From Ziziphus jujuba (lineage: Eukaryota > Streptophyta > Magnoliopsida > Rosales > Rhamnaceae): a stretch of DNA of 64,000 nt. Where the stretch lies: assembly GCF_031755915.1 (NCBI RefSeq), contig NC_083389.1, positions 18,577,501 through 18,641,500 on the forward strand, in the 5' to 3' direction. Position 1 is the first letter of the stretch. Every line of letters begins with the position of its first letter. The notes below the pieces were generated by a model. It saw only the letters and a program-made list of their open reading frames with translations. It did no database searches and was not told where the DNA came from. Shown in pieces: positions 1 to 11,522 of the stretch. The translations under genes were made by a program, and so were the position numbers.

Positions 1-1840
1 TTTCTTTTATTTATTTAGTTTTTGTGTCTATAAAACGGTTGATTTTAAGATTGGGTTTTTAGCTGTTATGAGCTATCATTGTCACTAGTTTGCAAGGGCC
101 AAGAGTGAAAGTAGGAAATAGCAAATCTGACCATTAGAGAATTAAAGATGTTGAAATATATATATAGCTAATGGGCTTAAGTCCATGCACGGTTTTGCTT
201 TTATAATTTCTTAATGTAGTCTCCAATTAAAAGAAAAAAGAGAAAGAAAAAGAAAAAACTAAGTAACTAACAAGCCTAAGCTAACAGAGTATAGTGGATG
301 GAAGATTGAAAAAAACATTGAGAAAACACTGCATAAACACAATCCAACTTTAGCTGTTTAAGTTAGCTTATTAGCTAGTCACTTAGTTAAGTTCTGTTTG
401 GTTATAGAGTTACTGATTGCATTGTAAACACTGCTGGTATAAACACAATTCAACTTTAGCTGTTTAAGTTGGCTTATTAGCTGGTCACTTAGTTTTTCAG
501 CATGTTTATTGTTCTTTGAAAGGACCTTGATTCTAAAGACACTTATAGTAGGAGTCATGTTCTTAAGTTTTATGATTAATTAGTATAGTGCTCTGAAACA
601 TATCTCTTCCTTCAAGCTTGAATACTTCTACTAATGTTAAAATGTTATTACTGAATTAATTAAACTTCCTAGTTAAGCCTTAGTTATTTAGACCAGAAAG
701 AAGACCATGAAAATGGTAAAGCATACTTGATTGGCATTTGAATAATGTTAAGTGATTGTCTTAACACAACTTATTTGTTCTTGCGGTTTATGACTTGAGA
801 AATTGCTATATGTACGGTTCTGCATAAGATGTAGCTTTAGCATGTATTTCTGATTGTGCCAACATTTACTAAGCTTGTTATAGCATGATATACCGTATAG
901 ATAGATTGATATACGCATGTGACATTTACTCTGTTTTTTCTCTGCATTTTGCTCAAACCTATGTACCTTTAAGTTGTTTACATTTTGGTATAAGCAATTT
1001 GTTCCATCCACATGTGTGCATGAGGTTTTTTTTTTCTTTGTTTTGTTATTATTTGTATTGGGGGATTTTAATAAATGGACATTACTGGAACTAAAACAAT
1101 ATACTAATTGTTATTATTAATTTTGAAACACTATCAATCTTTTTTTTGTTACTAATATTGATTTTCTATATTTTTCAACATTGGAGGAGTAAGTGCTGGA
1201 CCGAGCAAAAAATTGAAGCACAAAATTTGCGATCGTTAGAGTTACAAGTGTTTGCTAAGAAAATTACATACACACTTACAGAGATAGAGAAAGAGAGATA
1301 TATATATATATATATAAATAGATAGAGAAGCATTGGTGGCGGTTTGTCCCCCATTAATGTAAGTTGCTTCTCTAAACAAAACAAAAAAAATGTTGCAAAC
1401 TAATTTCACGTTAATGTAACGAACTAATCTGAGAACCTTTATTTGTACTGTATTGAATAGTTTTTCAGAATTATTGATAATTTCCATAATGTATTATTTT
1501 AGAAATGATAAGTCATCTCTTTATAAATTGCTTAATTTTGAACCTTTGTCATTATGAGCCATGCTTATAATATTGTGTTATTGGTGTGACGGAAATGTTT
1601 GTGTTGCATGGTTAGAATGTGAAATGTGAAATTAAAACTATTATGAAGTTGTGTTTTTGCTGAATTTTATGGGAGGTTTGAACGTGAAACCATAATGATT
1701 AGTATGTGTTAGAACTATAGGTTATCCTTAGGAAGCAATATCACATGCCCATGGTTGGTTTGTTGCCTAATGTATAATATACACTAATATATAGAAGATA
1801 TTGTAGCTTTTAAATCCACATATGCATTGGTTCGAAAAGA
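1..1840. other. AT-rich intergenic spacer
   Basis: No coding frame here resembles a known protein, and the short open frames are of the size expected by chance in AT-rich DNA. The stretch holds poly-purine tracts, a (TA)n run near 1300 and one direct repeat described separately. No promoter or terminator can be assigned with confidence. Confidence 0.6.
332..494. repeat. 57-bp direct repeat pair
   Basis: Positions 332-388 and 438-494 carry the same 57-base text, offset by 106 bases, with only a few substitutions. Both copies contain CAACTTTAGCTGTTTAAGTT followed by GGCTTATTAGCTGGTCACTTAG or a close variant. The linker between them is AT-rich and not repeated. It is a local duplication of unknown origin. 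Confidence 0.85.
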
Positions 1841-1907
1841 TTCTTTAGCCATTTTCATTATATTTTTGCACAAATCCCGTTAGATGTATGTCATTTAGGT
1901 TCTGGAA

Positions 1908-2090
1908 AATTTTCCACTTGGCGGAAAAATTTTTCCTCCAGGAGGAAAATTTTTCCTTCAGGCGGAAAACTTTTTCCTCCAGGAGGAAAATTTTTCCTCC
2001 AGGCAAAAATTTTTTTCCTCCAGGCGGAAAATTTTTCCTCCAGGCTTTTCCTCCAGGCTTTCCTCGTGTAGGAAAAAACGTTTCCTCCAT
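1908..2090. repeat. Tandem array of ~21-bp self-complementary units
   Basis: About eight imperfect units of roughly 20-22 bases follow each other, each built on GGAAAATTTTTCCTCCAGG. The core GGAAAATTTTTCC is nearly its own reverse complement, so every unit can form a small hairpin and the array can fold many ways. The array stays open in several frames on both strands only because of its composition; these frames are not genes. Confidence 0.85.
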
Positions 2091-2124
2091 ATGTTATGCT
2101 TTGTTGTATTTGATTTGCAGATAA

Positions 2125-2859
2125 ATGGATTCAGATTACCAACGAAGGTTTTGGGACTCGGAGCTATCGAGGGCAAAGATTAATTGTAGATCAAACTTCT
2201 GGAAAGTCGTGTCGGATATTAAGTTCAAGCTGACTCCAGCCCAAACACAGAAGTTCGAGGATAGCTGTTTTGGCCACTTTTTGAAGGCCAAAGAGATGCA
2301 ATTTAGTGGCCACATCGTCAACAGCATGCTATATAGGCAGTGTATTTGTGACGACAATGATTCTATGGTATTCAATTTTGAAGGGCGTGGTGCTAGATTT
2401 ACGTGGAGAGACTTCACCATAATTACAGGTCTACGGTTTGGTTATGAACCCAATAGGCGGGTTAACATCTCTACTCGTATAGTAACACCTATTTTGGCAG
2501 AAAGCAAAATGTCACTAACTCAAAGATAACCAAAGCTTTCATGACTGCACAGTGAATTGTAGACTCTGTTGATAAGTTTACATGTGAATTGGCACAAAAT
2601 TCCTCTCAGCAAAGTAACGGGAAAAGCCCCTTAATAGATACATGTTTGTTAAATAAATATTAACTATTGAATATGGTTCTAATAATACTAATATATGTTA
2701 TAATAATTGTTTTTTTGTAGTGGTGACTGTGACATGTTTACACTCAAGACCATCAAGTTTTTACATGCTAGATTACCAGTGACATTCACGCAAGACGACA
2801 TAGAGTTCTTTAGGAAGAAGTATGCATATGAAGCTTACAACAAAGAACTAAGCATATGA
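2125..2859 (+). pseudogene. DUF1985 / Ulp1 (C48) peptidase-like gene remnant
   Basis: The first block (2125-2529) begins MDSDYQRRFWDSELSRAK and runs into FRFW/GLRFG-type text (FTWRDFTIITGLRFGYEP) typical of the DUF1985 domain that precedes Ulp1-like proteases in plant transposons. A second block (2721-2859), entered after a good acceptor at 2719-2720, reads GDCDMFTLKTIKFLHARLP and ends FFRKKYAYEAYNKELSI. That matches the C-terminal part of C48 peptidases around the catalytic Cys (usual motif DCGxF; here the Gly is Asp). The catalytic His and Asp region that should lie between is missing, so the product could not be a working SUMO-type protease. I infer an internally deleted passenger gene of the MULE. 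Confidence 0.6.
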
Positions 2860-3089
2860 GCTGGGTGGTGATGCATTTTTCTTTCCTTTTGTCATGTTTA
2901 TAGATGCATATTTTTTATTATATTAGACTTTTAATTGTAAAGATAATGGTGGCTTATAATGTTCATTTAACAAAGATAACGATGTGTTATTGATGTAAGG
3001 ATAACTAATTGATCTTATAGAAAATGTGCCATGTTTATTTATTAGAATTCCATTATGCACAAATGTCTTACGAGCTTAATTGCAAATTC

Positions 3090-3300
3090 TAAAAAATTTT
3101 CCGCTTGTCGGAAAATATTTCCTCTAAGAGGAAAACTTTTCCTCTTGGAGGAAAAATTTTCCTCCAGTCGGAAATCCCATATGGAGATCAATTGAAGCCT
3201 CTGGATAATTTTCCGCCAGGCGGAAAATTTTTCCTCCAAGTGGAAATCGTTGAATAATTTTTACTTCTATCATAAACTAATTTCCTCCACTTGGAAAATC
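3090..3300. repeat. Second cluster of GGAAAATTTTTCC-type units
   Basis: Between the stop of the Ulp1-like remnant and the 3' end of the transposase remnant lie about seven more units of the kind seen at 1908-2090, for example TTTTCCTCTTGGAGGAAAAA and TTTTCCGCCAGGCGGAAAAT. They are more diverged and spaced less regularly than in the first array. Confidence 0.75.
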
Positions 3301-3702
3301 AAATTCTAATAGATTATTTAAGTTAATAGTGGGGTAAAAAAATTGAGAGTATAGACAAATATTAAATAAGATAAAGATGGAATTAACAAAAAATATATTG
3401 ACATTTAAAATCAATAACCATTTTAAAGAAAAGAAAAAATGATATATATTTGTTTTTTTTTTTCAAAATCATTTGGGCATTTCATAAAATGAGATGTAAA
3501 CTAAAGATTTAAAATCAACTCTAGAAAGCCTCTTTTCATTTGGGATTAAATTAAAAAAAAAAAGAAGATTGCTAATAAATCTTCTACCGTAGAGTAGAAA
3601 ATATAATATCCAAGATATAAAATAATTATCAAAATATATTAAACCATAACATTAAATTAAAACTTTCTAATTCGAAGCATAAGATAATGGATTCATACAT
3701 CT

Positions 3703-6235
3703 CTACCTATAATGTCCAACACCACCGCATCGGCTACATCTACGTCCAATAACATCTTCACCTTTGGATGGTATGCGTTGCATCCTCAGCCTACTAGCTC
3801 GCCTATGTGTCCATCTTGGTGGAAGAACAATACGACTTGTCACGTCATCGGAGGTATGCCACTGTTTTTCATCTAACATAGGGTAAATTGACTTAGCATA
3901 AGCTGCACGATATGCATCCGCGGTGTAGTAATGAGAACACATGCCATAAGGAGTAATTTTGTGGTCTCTGCAAGCGGCAATACAATGATCATAAGGATAT
4001 TGATCAAGATCGAAGACTTTGCATGAGCATATTTTTTATTGGAGATTAATTGTACCCCTCAAACTCCTACCTTCTACAAGAAATTCATGCATATTAATGG
4101 CTTTCACACGTAGTCCGATGGACTCCAAATTTCATAGTTTTAGTTGCTCTTCCATATGGTCGGTCACAGGCTTCGTCAATTTTGGACCTGCAGTACGTCG
4201 CTCATAAAACCACCTTTGAAGTAGATCCCATATGTGCTCAATTGATGCTACTATTGGCATCTCTCTAGCATTTAGCAAAATACCATTCAAGCTTTCTGCA
4301 ATATTGGTGGTCATGATAGTGTACCTTCTACATGGAGAAAGAAAACGTGCCCACCTTGTAGGGTCACATGATCGAATATACTGGGCAATCCTACTGTTTT
4401 TTGCCTTAATTTGCCCCATATAAAACTCAAAATCTTCAACCAAATATGCACTAACTGCGAGCATGAAACATTGTATTATTGTTTCATCTTTCACATGTCC
4501 ATTTGCTTTAATATTTCTGCTTATATGGTACGTGCACAGTGCATGGTATGCATTGGAAAAAACGTTGCGTAATGCCCTTTCAATAGCGGGGTTTATCACT
4601 CACAAACACCAAATCCGAAAAATCTCCGATGGCATCCTTGAGGTTTTGGAAAAATCATGTATATGCTTACTTGTTCTCTCCATCTCCAATGCATAAAGCC
4701 AAAGTATATATTTGCTTATTGCCATCCATGCCCGATGCAATATACATGTACCCTTTGTATTTCCCTTTCAATGTAGTTGCATCAACAGCCAACACGGGTC
4801 TTATGTGGGATTTAAATCCCCTAATGCTTGCTCCAATCGCCATAAAGAAATATACAAAAGTGTTATTATCGTCTGTTTTGATACATATAAAAGTCCCAGG
4901 TTTTTTCGATACTAACTCATAACAGTAGGCAGACAACTTAGCAAAATTCTTCTCTGGAGATCCCCTAACATTGTTAAGTGCATACTCTTTACCTCTCCAT
5001 GCTTTGTTGTAGCTTATATTCACCCCATATTTCTGCAAAAAATCATGTTGAATTTCTTTGAGTTTGTAAACACGTGCAATACCTTCATATTTAGATTTGA
5101 CATATTGTCCGATAACCCGGCTACTGGCCTGCTTATGTTTTCGATGCACGATATCTAACGAGCAACTGTGTACATTATCAAAAATTCTCACAACAAATAT
5201 TTCTCCATTTTTAAATGTGGTTGCACGTAGTCGCCATTTACAAGTATTTTCCAAGCATACAACCTCATACCGTTGTGTAGTTGACCGTGTCACTTTGAAC
5301 TCCTTATTTTCTCGCATGCAATAGATACTCAGTTTATTCTATAAGTCACGTTTGTTGTGAAATAATTGTCCAACTACTATGCTCTCATAGCCAGTGAACT
5401 TTGACGAAAATATGGCCATAGAACCACTTCTATTGCTCGATGATATGTGGTCACTTGTAGCACGATGAACCCTAACATCATCAACTCCTTCATTGTTCAT
5501 TTTAGGATGCATATCACTATCATTGTCCGGCAACTCATGATCAAAATCTACATCATTATGATCAACATCATCCCCTGCTGCATTGTAATTCTCATCATGA
5601 TCAATGTTATGCAACTACTCATACTCCTTATCATTAGGAAACCGTTTAGCATAGTCACCTTCAACATCAACTCCTTCGTGGATGTTAAATGATGTCCAAG
5701 CCCCACGAACATCAACTTGATCTCTAAACTGAGTTTCTTGAATCATAATTTCCTGAGATGTAGCCTGAATAGGTTCAGTACCGGAAACTTGTGGTAGACG
5801 AACGCCAATTTAAGGACAAGGAAAAGAATGAAGATTACCCCCACTATCCGAAGCAAAGGCTGTTTGATGAACATTTCTACATACATGTTCAACTTTCGAA
5901 ATCACCTCAACATACATTGGAGGCCACATCATTGTCATCCATTCATTCCTCACTTCTTGAAGAAAGCATTTCACATCCTTATCACAGCGTATTTCTGTAC
6001 GATCCAACTTTTCTGCACATCTTCCATATATCCATTTTAGCTTAGCAAATATTCATTTTGACATATCTCAATAGAATTGAAAATCTCATCCTCTAACTCT
6101 GATTTTGTGCATCTCTTGCCGACAGAAACAATTATATTTTTACCATTTCGATATTCCCAATTACCACCATCATTTTATACCAATGTTCCATTGTATAAAA
6201 TCGCAATTACAATATCATCATCGTCTATTTTACTA
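3703..6235 (-). pseudogene. MudrA-type MULE transposase, degenerate
   Basis: Read on -, fragments appear in the order of plant MULE transposases. The N-terminal part is at about 6235-5339, with an acidic stretch. The MuDR DNA-binding region is at 5317-4900 (YEVVCLENTCKWRLRAT). The DDE-type core starts PVLAVDATTLKGKYKG near 4800. Next come LCTYHISRNIKANGH and IAESLNGILLNAREMP (about 4530-4250). A SWIM-like finger (CSCKVFDLDQYPYDHC) lies near 4027-3980, and a CCHC-type knuckle (CSRCGGVGHY) ends the reading near 3703. Damage is plain: two in-frame stops just after GDGENK (about 4660-4645), a frameshift near 4605, others between blocks, and Tyr where SWIM fingers have the third Cys. An old, inactive copy. 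Confidence 0.85.
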
Positions 6236-6354
6236 CAAAATTAAATGAATAACATTAAACTAAATCAATAAATATATAAAAATTTGAATAATACTAAACA
6301 AACATATTAACTGTATTAAAAAAGTTGATTCTGTTTTTTTTTTTTTTTTGAGCC

Positions 6355-6500
6355 AAATATAGCTTTTTCCTACTAGCGGAAAACTGGCGGAAAATTGGCA
6401 AAAAATTGGCGTAAAACTTGCGATAACAAACTGGAGGAAAATGGTGGAAGTTCATCTTTTTCGCCAAATTTCCTCCGTTTTTACTGTTTTTCGTAATTTT
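6355..6500. repeat. Third cluster of GGAAAA/TTTTCC units
   Basis: Text such as ACTAGCGGAAAACTGGCGGA and ATTTCCTCCGTTTTTACTG repeats the vocabulary of the arrays at 1908-2090 and 3090-3300. It lies just upstream of the transposase remnant's 5' end, which supports treating all three clusters as one element. Confidence 0.6.
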
Positions 6501-6999
6501 TCAGTTTTACACAAATTTTTTCCCATTTTCAAACCATATGCCACCTAAGTATCTTTAAACTCACATATAACAACTCATAAATTAATTTCTTGCATACACA
6601 TGTTAAATAAAAAGTTTAAAAATTCCAAAACTAACAAAAAATACAAGAAAAAAGAGAAAAAACACATATTTCCTTAGTTTCATCGAATAAGAAAAAAAAT
6701 AAAATTTTTACCTGAGTTTAGTTTCAGATATGAGAAAATACAAGAAAATGAGAGTGAGACGAGATGAGATGCAAAGAGTAGACTGTTAGAGAAACCCTTG
6801 TATGAACGGCTGTGTAGAAGAAGAAGAAAGGGTAAAAAAAACCTATTGCGTAATTTTCAATTTTATCAAGGATATTTTTGTCCTAAGATTGCTAGTTTTT
6901 TTTTTTTTTTTTTAAATTACTATTCTTCAAAAATCATATTACGAGGTGGCTAGTTTTCAAAAAAATCCACCGCTCAAATGGGGTAAATATCTGAAATTG

Positions 7000-9240
7000 T
7001 CCAAATGGGTTAAGTACCTTGAAACGTCATAACGAATCTAAAATCTGTAAGTTGCCAAACAACCTTTTATTTTTGTTGTTTGGCCTTATATTATTTTTAA
7101 TTTTTAAAATATTATTTTAAAAATAAAAATAAAAAATTATTTTTATTTATTTTATTAAAATAAAATATGTTTGATCATAATGTTTGAAGATAATTTTTAA
7201 ATTAAAAAACTAGAAAACAAAAAATATCATTTTAATATTTTTTTAATTTTATTTTTAATTTATTTTTTAAAACTGTTTTTGTTTTTAAAAATTGATGAGT
7301 AAATAGATTTATTTTTGTTTTAGAAATAATTTTCTATTTTATAGAACTGAAAATTATTTTAAAATTAATTGGTCAAATAGACTCTAAAATATAATTTTTC
7401 ATTTTATTTTGAAAATAAAAAATATATATAAATAATTTATCCGATGATTTCATGATCATCATAGAAGCTTAAGAGGCACCAAACATTTTGGATAAGATCC
7501 ATGGGGAAAATTTTAAACAGCAAGCACTAACTGTCCATGTCAATTCATAAAAAGCAATCAAAGATAACATGAAAGAGAATGAAACACACATAGCTGTTCC
7601 TTCTATCCTAGAAAAGGTCTGAAAAGACTTGCTACAAAAGTACCTAGAAGGGGCAAAAAAAACCACCTTTCTTTGTCTCCTTCTTTTATTTTTGTTTGTT
7701 TTTTAACTTGACGGTTTTTAATTTTGAACAAATTGCAATGTTCCTTTCACCCTTTTTCAATTTTCCCCTTAATTTTATTTATTTTTTTTTTTTTTTTGGG
7801 GGGGAAACAATTTATCCTCTAAAGACTAGAGAATAGCATAATGTCAAATTACCCTTTTTTACTTTTCGTTTTTTTGGGTTGAAATTTGACAAAGTTTATC
7901 TTATAATGTCCAAATTAATTATTCACATAAACAATACAATAATACTTGAGTCACTAAATTTTTATAGCCAATTTTGGATAATATATTATTATCTTATTTA
8001 GTTCATTTTGATGATTTTATGATATACTAATTTATCAGTCAATAACAAAATTATCATATACTATCCACTACTGAACAATTTGACGAAGTAATATATAATT
8101 AAATAACAATTGTGATCGTCACATTTTACTTTTTCAACTCCAACATTATTATACCGATATAGCTGGCTTTTTTAAGCACTTCAATATTTCCCAACTGCTG
8201 TCGATTTGCGGCTCTTGCTTTTGGGAACATAGTAACCAAATAATCATTTTTACTCTTTCACTTGCCTAATATAAAATTAAACTGCAAGGAAGAATATTCA
8301 GAACATTCTATAGAGCTCAACAAAATGACATTTCTTGGAACTTCTTTAATTATTTTCTGAATTATATTTATAATTGCATTTTGATTACACAAATTTTTTT
8401 TTTCTTTTTTGGTACCATGATCCTTATACTTCAGCTTTTGGTACACTTTAATCATTGAACTATACTCTGTTTATGTTTTAGTAATTTTGAAAATATGCTC
8501 TGTGGTTGATACAATATCCAAATATCTTGTCGGACTATCTAATATTGTATTTCGTTGTTTTCTTATTACTTTAAATATACTATCTTAAAACAGTTATAAA
8601 TTGATTAAAAATAATTTTAAAGATCAAAGTACATCAAAAAGTAAAATTGAACAAAACTGTCCAGAAGAAAAAAATAAATAAATAAATTAAAAACTAAAAG
8701 TGCAATTATAAATATAGTTCGGAAACTAAGCAATAACCCTTTCAAATATTAAGCCTGGTAGCAAAACCATTACATTACTTTCTCTAACAAAGGTCTACAG
8801 TATGAATCCCCCAACTCGATATGTAAAATAAATTAATAATAAAACACAATAATGAAAAGCTTCTGAAATTCTTCGAACGACATGCAAAGAAGAAAAATAA
8901 AAAATAATCTTGAATATGTATTATTATTGGATTAATAGAAATTCATGTGTTCACATAATCTAAAATGGAATGGTAAGCGGGAAAATTACACCGATGAAAA
9001 GAAAAACGAAACATGTTTCCTTTTAGCTTTGCTATCACATAACACTACCATCAAGGTGTACCTAAGATTATGTGTAGCTAAGACCACCCATGACAAGCAT
9101 TTGAAACTCCAACACGTAAAAGGGGATACGGTTCCGCTCATTATTTAACATTTACATCTAGCAAAGTAACAGCAACAAACAGACAATATGAACATGAGAA
9201 GAAATAAAAAATAATTAAAACAAATTTGGATCTTACATCA
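7000..9240. other. AT-rich spacer downstream of TERC
   Basis: No protein-like frame is supported. The first 450 bases are almost pure A+T; the rest holds poly-T tracts and short chance frames. It separates the MULE region from the inferred 3' end of TERC. Confidence 0.55.
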
Positions 9241-9488
9241 AAGTTCCAAATGTGATACTGTGAATATGATCTTCAGATTCTAACAAAGAACGAAGTTCTA
9301 GAGTTTCTTCCCCCCACAATCCTCGTTTCAGGACCAAATGGAGCCGATGTATATTCTTTGTGGTATACCAACTTAGTTGACAGTTTCACAGAGTCTAATT
9401 GGTAAAACACAAGGTCATCTTTACAGCAGTATCTTCATCCATAGGGCAGCACTAGGATGTCATAGTTAATTACATCGATGAACCATAC
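9240..9488 (-). other. Putative last (untranslated) exon of TERC
   Basis: On -, a pyrimidine-rich tract ending CTTGTTACAG at 9489 makes a good acceptor, and the following 250 bases are less AT-rich than their surroundings. It pairs with a CAG|GTAAAA donor at 11769/11768, 30 bases past the TERC stop codon, predicting a 3'UTR intron of about 2.3 kb. This is inference from splice consensus and composition; no polyadenylation site was fixed. Confidence 0.4.
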
Positions 9489-9700
9489 CTGTAACAAGAA
9501 AGTTGCATACCTCAGCATAAAAGCCTACAGGTTAACGACGTGCTTGAGAATATAACTGAACAATCCAGGAAAGGCAACAAACTGTCTTAATTGATTAGGT
9601 GGGGAAAATGAAAATGAATGCAAAAATGAGTCAAATAATCATCTTCTCTTAGCACAGTTTTCCTCCATTTGTTCATGTGGCAATGCATGTCTTGTACTCA

Positions 9701-10100
9701 GGGCCGGAACCACTTATAGGCCTGAGGAGGCCATGGCCTCCCAGCCTTATTAAGGTTCCTATTTTGCCCCTTTAATAATATGTAATAATTTTGAATATCA
9801 ATAGAAAATAGGTATTTGGCCCCCCTAGAAAAATATCAAATGCATAATTTCATGTAGTAATACTATAAAAGTTTAATTTTAACATTAGAATGAATTACTT
9901 TATATCTTATATATTCTAAATTGAATCAATAATTTTATATACTTTTAATTTTATTTTATATTTTTTATAATCGAGTTATAGAGCAAAGGTAAATAAATTT
10001 TATACTTAAAAGTTTTAGTTTTCATCATTAGAGTTTCTATCTATTAACATCTTTTCTCACTTTCATCTAAAAAAAAAAAAATGTTATAGTACGGCCCACC
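9701..10100. mobile_element. hAT-like terminal fragment
   Basis: The sequence from 9701 opens CAGGGCCGGAACC and continues with GGCCATGGCCTCCC, a start common in plant hAT elements (CAGGG-type termini). Its other end is probably at or near GGCCCACCCTAA (about 10093-10104), where Harbinger-like DNA begins. No transposase frame or intact target duplication was seen. Confidence 0.4.
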
Positions 10101-10103
10101 CTA

Positions 10104-11375
10104 AGAGCATCTCCAACCCTTTGCACCAAAATGGTGCAAAAATCACATCAAACATTAATGTTTCTCCAATCCATTACACCATTTCTAACACCAAGAAAGA
10201 ATATCGTTTTTATTAATTACATTGTCTTGTTTGCTATTGATATATTATTTAAACACAAGTTTACATTAACAAAATGATTATGAAACAAATTACACTTATA
10301 TAGTAATAAAACACAAATAAAGTAAAAGAAAATAATTAAACATTAACAAAAATATAAAAATAATTAAACATTAATATTAATTTAACAATCTAAATTAGTG
10401 TATTCCTCCTGCAAATGATCAATTAATGCAGTACGAGCGCAATGTGAACAATTTTATCATTGATATGCATATGGCGAGCAATAAATTGATTAAATCTTGT
10501 AATTTCATCAACTAACATTTCCACTTCTAGTGCTGGTGCTTTCCTCATATCTTGACTTGGTGCATCAAGATCATGTTCATCCTCAATTATCGTGTTGTGC
10601 ATAATAATGCATGTAGTCATTATATCATGTAACATTTTTTTTTTTTTCCCAAAAAAATATGCTGATCCTGCCACAATAGCGAATCATGATTAGAGAACTC
10701 CAAAGGCACGTTCTCTGTCTTTTCTACATGTTTACTGTTTCATGGCAAAATATCTTTTTTCCTACCTTACAGCTAGTGAATTTTTTGCACAATAGTGGAC
10801 CACTTTGGGTATATAGTATCAACTAAATAATAACCCATGTTATACTCTTTTAGAATAACATACTAGATGGAGGAGCAATAATTGAACATTTGTGGGGAGG
10901 AATACATTAATTTAGATGGTTAAATTAATGTTAATGTTTAATGTTTAATTATTATCACATTTTAATTAATTTATTTCCATATTTTTGTTGATGTTTAATT
11001 ATTATCTTTTACTTTATTTATGTTTTATTACTATAAATGTAATGTTTTGTTTCACAGTTATTTTGTTAATGTAAAATTGTGTTTAAATAATATATCAATA
11101 GCAAACCAAACATTTTAGTTAATAAAATAAAATGTTAGTTTCCACAACTTTATTAAATAATAAAATATATTATTGGACCAATATGAAAAAAATAATAAAA
11201 AATTGTATGTGGGCCAATTGATAAAATAGATAAAAAGTTGATAATTAGAAAGAAAAAATAATAATATAAAAAGTAGATAAAAATAAATATAAAAAGAATA
11301 CTCTTTTTTGGTATTAGAAATGTTGTAATGAATCGGAGAGAACATTTAAATTACTAGAGATGGACTTGTGGCCTC
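10104..11375. mobile_element. PIF/Harbinger-derived nest with ~210-bp inverted flanks
   Basis: The left end, GAGCATCTCCAACCC after TAA, is the kind of terminus seen on Tourist/Harbinger-type elements. The block at about 10160-10415 is the reverse complement, with indels, of about 10900-11345. Between them lies a decayed ALP1/HARBI1-like coding remnant on - (10420-10860), while the right flank carries the last codons of a second copy reading on + (IIEHLW at about 10880). Two element copies in opposite orientation therefore met here. The whole nest sits inside the inferred 3'UTR intron of TERC. Confidence 0.6.
10405..10860 (-). pseudogene. PIF/Harbinger nuclease (ALP1/HARBI1-like), C-terminal remnant
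   Basis: On -, the reading begins GYYLVDTIYPKWSTIV near 10855, the YYLxDGIYPxW block of plant Harbinger nucleases. It continues through ENVPLEFSNHDS (family text: ERAFGVLQSRF) and enters an open stretch with DIMTTCIIMHNTIIEDEHD (10674-10550), the hallmark C-terminal motif. A stop interrupts the first block, the FGVLQSR segment is corrupted, and a frameshift near 10440 moves the final RTALIDHLQEEY block out of frame. The N-terminal half with the first catalytic Asp is absent. It has no function as a transposase. Confidence 0.75.
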
Positions 11376-11522
11376 CACTACCACCACCTCCACCTCTAAG
11401 TGACTCCGAGAATGAAAACGACTTCTTTAATGCCATTAGACTCCATTTAATACACTCTAAAACCACTAGGAGAAACTGATTCCGCAAAATGTAATGAATC
11501 GGAGAGAACATTTATATTACTA
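11324..11522. repeat. 33-bp direct repeat at the Harbinger end
   Basis: Positions 11324-11356 and 11490-11522 are identical except for one base (TGTAATGAATCGGAGAGAAC followed by ATTTAAATTACTA or ATTTATATTACTA), offset by 166. The unit belongs to the outer end of the right inverted flank, so the element's end has been duplicated together with the 133 bases between. Confidence 0.8.

Larger units (their letters stand above)
1880..6970. mobile_element. Degenerate Mutator-like element (MULE) carrying a DUF1985/Ulp1 remnant
   Basis: Two converging coding remnants, a DUF1985 plus Ulp1-protease-like gene on + and a MudrA-type transposase on -, lie among three clusters of the same GGAAAATTTTTCC-type units (about 1910-2085, 3090-3300, 6360-6500). 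Plant MULEs carrying Ulp1-like genes are known (Kaonashi-type and FARE/CUMULE-type elements). Both genes are broken, so the copy cannot be autonomous. I found no clear long terminal inverted repeats or target duplication, so the ends given are estimates from the outermost repeat clusters and flanking AT-rich sequence. Confidence 0.6.

Noticed and set aside
1908..2090. CRISPR-like look of regularly spaced GGAAAATTTTTCC units
   Set aside because: The units are contiguous with no unique spacers, the context is a plant transposon, and no cas-like genes exist.
1845..2176. Three overlapping 70-80-residue frames across the tandem array
   Set aside because: They arise from a self-complementary repeat with no stops in several frames; composition is low-complexity and there is no gene context.
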